This document shows, one piece after another, positions 5,008-5,045 of a DNA stretch of 5,045 bases. Every line of letters begins with the position of its first letter. The stretch's first letter is position 1. Origin of the DNA: an uncultured Fusibacter sp. (GTDB lineage Bacteria > Bacillota > Clostridia > Peptostreptococcales > Acidaminobacteraceae); contig CALFXQ010000417.1 in NCBI GenBank assembly GCA_937958285.1, positions 1 through 5,045 of the forward strand, in the 5' to 3' direction. The notes beneath the pieces were generated by a model. It did no database searches, was not told the origin of the DNA, and saw nothing but the letters and a program-made list of their open reading frames with translations. A program made the translations under genes and the position numbers.

Positions 5008-5045
5008 ATTCTTCCTCTTTTGTTTATTAAATATAATTTATAGAG

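Overview
The window looks like a chromosomal segment of a low-to-moderate GC, Gram-positive, anaerobe-type Firmicute, most likely a Clostridia member. The reasons are strong AGGAGG-type ribosome binding sites, U-tailed terminators, Firmicute-style secreted proteins without an outer-membrane context, a thioester surface adhesin with a poly-threonine stalk, a c-di-GMP-I riboswitch, and Fur-box and cre-like sites. No species can be named from the sequence alone. All four genes lie on the minus strand, so transcription runs from high to low coordinates.

Right part (5007 to 2511): two secreted proteins that I cannot assign to a named function. The first has 521 residues, with a signal peptide and one recognisable cadherin-like beta-sandwich. 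The second has 258 residues, with a signal peptide, a (TQPA)7 linker and two small beta-rich domains. They are 97 bp apart with no terminator between them. A 14-bp tandem repeat spans the stop codon of the first gene. A clear intrinsic terminator follows the second, so the pair is probably one transcript.

Middle (2481 to 1321): a monocistronic PAS-GGDEF diguanylate cyclase with intact GGDEF and RxxD inhibitory motifs. It has a good sigma-A-type promoter whose -10 region is tandemly duplicated and a palindrome abutting the -35 box. Its AGGAGG is placed for a TTG start rather than the nearby ATG. It ends in a strong terminator with an unusual T-tract of about 7-nt period.

Left part (1320 to 1): a densely regulated leader of about 270 bp followed by a thioester-domain adhesin that runs off the window. 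In transcription order the leader holds a cre-like CcpA site, an extended -10 promoter, a near-perfect Fur box just downstream of the predicted start of transcription, a c-di-GMP-I (GEMM-I) riboswitch, and a leader-SD segment that seems suited to translational control.

Working model (inference): the neighbouring cyclase makes c-di-GMP, the riboswitch reads it, and the output is a covalent-type surface adhesin. Iron (Fur) and carbon status (CcpA) are layered on at transcription. The two secreted proteins upstream may add to the same cell-surface programme, but nothing in the sequence proves this.
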